A stretch of 64,000 nucleotides of DNA from Methanocella paludicola SANAE. GTDB lineage: Archaea > Halobacteriota > Methanocellia > Methanocellales > Methanocellaceae. Position numbers and translations under genes: made by a program. The notes under the pieces are model-generated. The model ran no database searches, was not told where the DNA came from, and saw only the letters and a program-made list of their open reading frames with translations. The first letter of the stretch is position 1; each line of letters starts with the position of its first letter. The stretch covers positions 248,001-312,000 of the forward strand of contig NC_013665.1 in the NCBI RefSeq assembly GCF_000011005.1. Direction: 5' to 3'. Positions 60,012 through 64,000 of this stretch are shown piece after piece.

Positions 60012-61010
60012 ATGGTGCCGCCGGCCATGAAGCCGTCTCTAGTGAAGCTGTTCCTGATAATTTTAATGGCGAGCGCATGTTGCGCGCCCGCATGCTCCGT
60101 GCCGCCGGTCATCGTCACCGCCGGGCCCACGATATTCGAGGGGTCGGTGCAGGGCCACGTGCTCGCCGCAGGCACCAACGCGAGCATACCTGGGGCAAAG
60201 GTATGGCTGGTCAACGCGACCAGGGATAATACGATTTACGGCGCAACGGCCGCCGACAGTGGCGGGCATTTCTATTTCATCAACGTACCGCCCCTCGGCC
60301 CGGGAGCATACCGGCTGAAGGCGCAGAAGGACAGCAACACGGGCTTCACGACGCCCTTCGGCGTCGCATCGCTGGAAAACAGGACCGTGGACGTCTACGT
60401 GCGCATGATGCCCGCGGCTATCGGCATCGAGGCCTCAAGGAGCTACGTCGTGGCCGACGGCCGGGACCACATGGGCATCACTGTACTGGTGAACGACTCG
60501 ATGGGCAGGCCCGTGGCGGGAGGATATCCGGTCACGTTCAGGGCGGCAGGCCATCCGGCCGGCTCATTATTCGGCTCCATAGTGCCGGAAAGCGCTGTCA
60601 CCGGCATGGATGGCCGGGCCACGGCAGAGTACGTGTGGGTTGGAGAGACAGGCGCTGCCTCTCATGTGATCATCGAGGCCTCGGCCGGGGCGGGGCTCAA
60701 CGCCAGCCTCGTAGTGGACATAAGGCTGCCCGATACGACGCCTCCCGCGACCACGCTCAAGGCAGCCGGGGAGCCGGACAACGTGGGCGGGTTCATATCT
60801 GACGTTACGGTCACGCTGGACGCTTCAGACCACGGGGGATGGGGCGTGAACGAGACTTTTTACCGGACTGGTGACTCAGGCTGGGCACGGTACACGGGGC
60901 CATTCACGATCTCGGCCGAAGGGGGGACCACCGTATACTACTATTCGACGGATAAAGCAGGCAACGTAGAAACGCCAAAAAGCAGGGCCATCGTCATACA
61001 TAAAAAATGA
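60012..61010 (+). CDS. Secreted protein with Ig-like and OmpL47-like domains
   Basis: A 332-residue surface protein. A signal peptide is seen at residues 6-30 (LVKLFLIILMASACCAPACS). Residues about 40-125 form a carboxypeptidase-regulatory-like fold (VQGHVLAAGTNASIPGAKVW), about 130-235 an invasin-type Big domain (ITVLVNDSMGRPVAGGYPVT with VTGMDGRATAEYVW), and about 240-330 an OmpL47-like fold (GWARYTGPFTISAEGGTTVY). Such modules occur in archaeal adhesive or S-layer-linked proteins. The start may be ATG 60012 or MKPSL five codons later. Confidence 0.75.
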   Translation: MVPPAMKPSLVKLFLIILMASACCAPACSVPPVIVTAGPTIFEGSVQGHVLAAGTNASIPGAKVWLVNATRDNTIYGATAADSGGHFYFINVPPLGPGAYRLKAQKDSNTGFTTPFGVASLENRTVDVYVRMMPAAIGIEASRSYVVADGRDHMGITVLVNDSMGRPVAGGYPVTFRAAGHPAGSLFGSIVPESAVTGMDGRATAEYVWVGETGAASHVIIEASAGAGLNASLVVDIRLPDTTPPATTLKAAGEPDNVGGFISDVTVTLDASDHGGWGVNETFYRTGDSGWARYTGPFTISAEGGTTVYYYSTDKAGNVETPKSRAIVIHKK

Positions 61011-61020
61011 GAAAAGCGGC

Positions 61021-61581
61021 TTACTTCTTCTTGTAGGCCTTCCCGGCGGAGAAAGCGTCCGTGATAAAATCGCCGACACGGTAGTACTTGCCGTCGGAGT
61101 AGATTATCGGGTCGACCTTCCTGATGTCGGGCGTGCCCCCGGTAACGACCGCCTTGTCGACGTACGTCTCCACGATCTCACCAACGACCAGGTCGTGGCT
61201 CCCGCACTTCATCGTATCGAACAGCTTGCACTCGAGGCTCACCGGGCACTCCTTCGCCATCGGGGCTGTCTTGAGCTTACCATAAAAGCTCTCGAACACA
61301 ATCGACTTATCGGCCCTGGCGCCCGAGGTGATGCCCATGTAGTCCGTCTTCACCAGGTCCCTCGTAGAGGGCACGTTAATGCTGAACGTCCTGTTCTCCT
61401 CGATGCCCTTGAGCGTGTGCCTGACCCGGTTGACCGCCACCGAGATCATGGGCGGGGCCATGCAGGCTATGCCGCACCAGGCGGCCGTCATGTAGTTCGG
61501 CTTTCCGCCGACGTTCGCGCCCAGGAGCACGGTCGGCATGGGGTACATAAGGGTCTTTGGGCCCATCGTGACTTTATCCAT
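61021..61581 (-). CDS. Flavin reductase-like FMN-binding protein
   Basis: A 186-residue protein of the flavin reductase-like domain family: MYPMPTVLLGANVGGKPNYM, then TAAWCGIACMAPPMISVAVN and HTLKGIEENRTFSINVPS. These residues form the FMN site of archaeal flavoredoxin-like proteins. ATG 61581 (MDKVTMGPK) with GAGGT seven bases upstream is chosen; longer frames have no typical start. It is likely a redox partner. Next to a PHP gene on the same strand. Confidence 0.85.
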   Translation of the reverse strand: MDKVTMGPKTLMYPMPTVLLGANVGGKPNYMTAAWCGIACMAPPMISVAVNRVRHTLKGIEENRTFSINVPSTRDLVKTDYMGITSGARADKSIVFESFYGKLKTAPMAKECPVSLECKLFDTMKCGSHDLVVGEIVETYVDKAVVTGGTPDIRKVDPIIYSDGKYYRVGDFITDAFSAGKAYKKK

Positions 61582-61627
61582 GTGGTGAACCTCATGATAA
61601 TAGTCGACTTTTGGGCAGATAAATGTA

Positions 61628-62497
61628 TCAAAGTGTTTCGGCCATTTCAAGGAGCCAGGAAACGTCTATGCCGTATTCCGCGGGGTCCATGCCCATGGCC
61701 CGGTGGCCGTCGTGGTGGTCCGAGGCCATCGTGAGCCCCAGGCCGTGTTTTCGGGCGGCAGCGACCGTCCACTCGTTCATCTCCCGTTCCTTTTTTAAGA
61801 GCTCGTCCGCAGGCAGGATAGCCAGGGAGGCGCTCCTCACCTTGTAACGGTACTTGCAGAGCTCGACGGCCTCCCCGCCCGCCGCTAAAAACCTTTTTAA
61901 CACGACGTTGGCGTCGTTGCTGAAGTCGAAGGGATGGGCCAGCACGGGCACCCCGCCCCATTCCTTGATAAGAGATACAGCCTCGCCCAGCGTGACCTCG
62001 TACTCGATGGGCACCCACAGGGACGGGTCCATGATGATGTCCATCAGCTGCTTCTCCGTCATGGGTATGTTCTGCCGCCGGGCGCCGGCCAGCGTATTCT
62101 GGAAGACGCTGGGCTTGATGCCTTCCACGGGCTCCCATCCCGGGTACTTTTCGGCCATATAGGCGTTCAAATTAGCTAAAAACCCGCGGTCCGACTCGTC
62201 CCGGGCGTCCAGCACCCTCTTGAGGGCGCTCCTCACATTCCCGTCCGTCCGGACTCCCAGCCCTACGATATGAATGCAGTTACATCCCTGCTCGTTCTTC
62301 GTGGTCATCTCCACGCCGGGGATGAGCCTGATGCCGGCGCTTTTTGCCAGCTTTAGGGCGGCAGGGTAGGCGTCCACACAGTCGTGGTCAGTGATGCTCA
62401 GCAGGCTAATCCCGGCCGATGCGGCATCGCGGATGACCTGCGCCTCGGGGTGCAGGCCGTCGCTGTGGCTTGTGTGGACGTGCGTGTCGATGAACAT
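61628..62497 (-). CDS. PHP-domain phosphoesterase
   Basis: A 289-residue metal-dependent phosphoesterase. Metal ligands are in MFIDTHVHTSHSDGLHPE (HxH and D), LLSITDHDCVDAY, VPVLAHPFDFS and MASDHHDGHR. It resembles YciV/TrpH-like PHP proteins that act on nucleotides or phosphates. It lies upstream of the flavin reductase gene, separated by 47 bases, possibly one unit. Confidence 0.87.
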   Translation of the reverse strand: MFIDTHVHTSHSDGLHPEAQVIRDAASAGISLLSITDHDCVDAYPAALKLAKSAGIRLIPGVEMTTKNEQGCNCIHIVGLGVRTDGNVRSALKRVLDARDESDRGFLANLNAYMAEKYPGWEPVEGIKPSVFQNTLAGARRQNIPMTEKQLMDIIMDPSLWVPIEYEVTLGEAVSLIKEWGGVPVLAHPFDFSNDANVVLKRFLAAGGEAVELCKYRYKVRSASLAILPADELLKKEREMNEWTVAAARKHGLGLTMASDHHDGHRAMGMDPAEYGIDVSWLLEMAETL

Positions 62498-62668
62498 GGG
62501 GACCTTCCGATGTTTATGGCCGGAACGATATAGACTTTATGTTTATCTTTAGTGGTATAATGACTGGAGTTCAAGCCTTTAAGAAAGCTATATATATGCT
62601 GCTTCCTTAATTATCGAATTACCGTACTGTTACGGTCAACAAAGGGAAAGGTCCAGGGTGGCATAATT

Positions 62669-64000
62669 ATGCTGAAAAAGGTATCGAGATCCTTATTGAT
62701 CATCGTAATTATTTTGATGGCCTATGTGGGCTGCGTATGGTGCGCCACGGCGGCGAACGTGACATTGATTAATCCCGTCATTTCGTATAACCCCGTCCTG
62801 AAAAGCTCGCTCGGCATGAACCTGACGCTAAACAATACATCGGCGAACGCGGGCTCCCCGATATCGCTGGTGGCGCTGGCAAAGTACCCGAACGGCACTA
62901 ACATCGGCCCTGGATACACGATCACTCTCACCTGCGCTCCTGTCGGCGGGAACTTCGGGGTCAGCACGGGCACGACCGGCTACACGAAGACAATGATTCT
63001 CATCTCCAGCATCAACACGAACTTCATGGCCTCCGCGCCCGGCACGTATAAGATCACCGCGACCGTCCACGACCCTAACGGCGTCTACTGGGACGGCGTC
63101 GCCAACCAGACCGTGACGATACTGGCCACGCCGACCACGGTGCCTGTCACCCCCACGCCCGTAGTGCAGACGCCTACACCTATAGTGCAGTCCGCCACGC
63201 CCACGGCCGTGATCCAGAACACCCCCACGGCGACCGCCCAGGCTAACATGACCGCGGGCGGCTCGACCGACCTTGGCCCCATGCTGCCCTACATCGCGAT
63301 AGTCGTCGTCATACTGCTCATCATCATCTTAATAGTGGCTTTCCTCTGGTTCAAGAGGACCCTGCGGCTGGAGCTTAAGAAGCCCAGCGCGCCGGCGGAC
63401 GGCAAGTCCACCGTGCCAGTGCGCATATCCTTCGTGAACGGCCTCGGCATGGCGGCGCGCGCCCGGTCCGACACGGACATAACGCTGGAGTCCTCGGCCG
63501 GCACCATCCAGAACGTGGTGCTCCAGAACGGCAGGGACTTCGTGGACGCTACGTTGACCACGTCCAGAGAGTTCGGGCCGGTCACGGTCAGGGCGAGGGC
63601 GGCAGGAAAGGAGGCGAAGGCGGCCCTTAATTTCGTCTACGACAGCGCCGTTATCGACCTGGCCGTCGCCCCGGGCACGATACCGGCGGACGGCAAGTCA
63701 TCCGCAAATATCATCATCCGCATAAAGGACGGCTCGGGCAACTACATAGCGCCTCTCCAGGAGATCTCCGTCGACCTGAAGTCGACGCTGGGGAGCATCG
63801 CCAGCCCGGTCAAGATGCCGCCGAAGGTGCAGTCGGTGAACTCGTCCATCACGTCGGGCGACGTGAGCGGCGTCGCCGCCATAACGGCTACTGGCGGAGG
63901 CCTGAGAGGAGAGGCCATGCTTACGTTCGAGGGCACGGCGAAGAGGTTCTGCATGCACTGTGGCTTCACAATGACCATGGAGGCCTCGCAGTGCCCGAAG
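62669..64000 (+). CDS. Membrane protein with external Ig-like domain, two cytosolic Ig-like domains and zinc ribbon (3' end cut)
   Basis: The reading frame runs from ATG 62669 to the window end (444 residues seen). Residues 5-25 are a signal or anchor helix (LLIIVIILMAYVGCVWCATA). Residues about 26-165 form an external Ig-like domain (ISLVALAKYPNGTNIGP), then a Thr/Pro-rich stalk (TPTPVVQTPTPIVQ) and a transmembrane helix (YIAIVVVILLIIILIVAFLW, about 212-233). After it, two Big-like folds (PADGKSTVPVRISFVNG and PADGKSSANIIIRIKDG) lie on the cytoplasmic side, and a zinc ribbon begins with FCMHCGFTMTM. The end is not seen. Function unknown. Confidence 0.72.
   Translation, partial: MLKKVSRSLLIIVIILMAYVGCVWCATAANVTLINPVISYNPVLKSSLGMNLTLNNTSANAGSPISLVALAKYPNGTNIGPGYTITLTCAPVGGNFGVSTGTTGYTKTMILISSINTNFMASAPGTYKITATVHDPNGVYWDGVANQTVTILATPTTVPVTPTPVVQTPTPIVQSATPTAVIQNTPTATAQANMTAGGSTDLGPMLPYIAIVVVILLIIILIVAFLWFKRTLRLELKKPSAPADGKSTVPVRISFVNGLGMAARARSDTDITLESSAGTIQNVVLQNGRDFVDATLTTSREFGPVTVRARAAGKEAKAALNFVYDSAVIDLAVAPGTIPADGKSSANIIIRIKDGSGNYIAPLQEISVDLKSTLGSIASPVKMPPKVQSVNSSITSGDVSGVAAITATGGGLRGEAMLTFEGTAKRFCMHCGFTMTMEASQCPK

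Overview
This is a euryarchaeal genome segment, most probably from a methanogen of the Methanocellales or a close relative of the Methanosarcina group. The evidence is methanogenesis marker protein 11 followed by MtxX, a proteasome-activating nucleotidase, geranylgeranylglyceryl phosphate synthase, a cupin-type archaeal phosphoglucose isomerase, RNase P component 4, a DRG GTPase, DUF373 and DUF2073 proteins, TATA-box promoters and tRNA genes without encoded CCA. Genus-level placement is inference. Most of the window is GC-rich and densely coded on both strands. No rRNA, CRISPR array, phage or transposase gene was found.

Layout. Bases 1-5770 (minus strand) hold a surface-polysaccharide block: a truncated methyltransferase, a Wzt/Wzm-type ABC exporter, two glycosyltransferases, a repeat-like protein and a membrane-anchored beta-propeller. 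Bases 5.9-17.4 kb carry a catalytic-only threonyl-tRNA synthetase, a degenerate nuclease-fold protein, PAN, a rifampicin-phosphotransferase-like PEP-utilising enzyme, an ABC-2 exporter with a divergent TrmB-type regulator, the lipid enzyme GGGPS, tRNA-His and a DRG GTPase. Bases 17.6-22.9 kb are a sharply AT-richer operon of six proteins that each begin with a type IV pilin-like hydrophobic N-terminus. Bases 23-24.8 kb are the methanogenesis marker pair.

Bases 24.8-46 kb mix housekeeping genes with four long intergenic palindromes (24877-25212, 26784-27329, 29253-29575, 45553-45863) that fall into two sequence families. Genes here include NadE, a DMT exporter with a histidine-rich tail, two sugar nucleotidyltransferases (one fused to a cupin), a DUF362 ferredoxin-like protein, phosphoglucose isomerase, a ferritin-like protein next to a 40-residue rubredoxin-like peptide, PurA with a Trm112-like protein, a GlcD-GlcF-LarA 2-hydroxyacid operon, a cytosolic molybdopterin protein and a glycogen-debranching enzyme.

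Bases 46-64 kb hold a phosphoribosyltransferase, a DUF373 membrane protein, a GlyA-SerB-coiled-coil operon with overlapping genes, five consecutive CBS-domain genes carrying 18 CBS motifs, the ArvA-ArvB-ArvC (OapA-C) vesicle GTPase operon, RNase P component 4 with tRNA-Gly, a QueG-like iron-sulfur protein, a flavin reductase, a PHP phosphoesterase and two Ig-like-domain surface or membrane proteins, the last running off the window end.

The least explained structures are the palindrome families, where two paired-base differences between copies are compensatory, the AT-rich pilin-like operon, and the five-gene CBS array without any effector domain.
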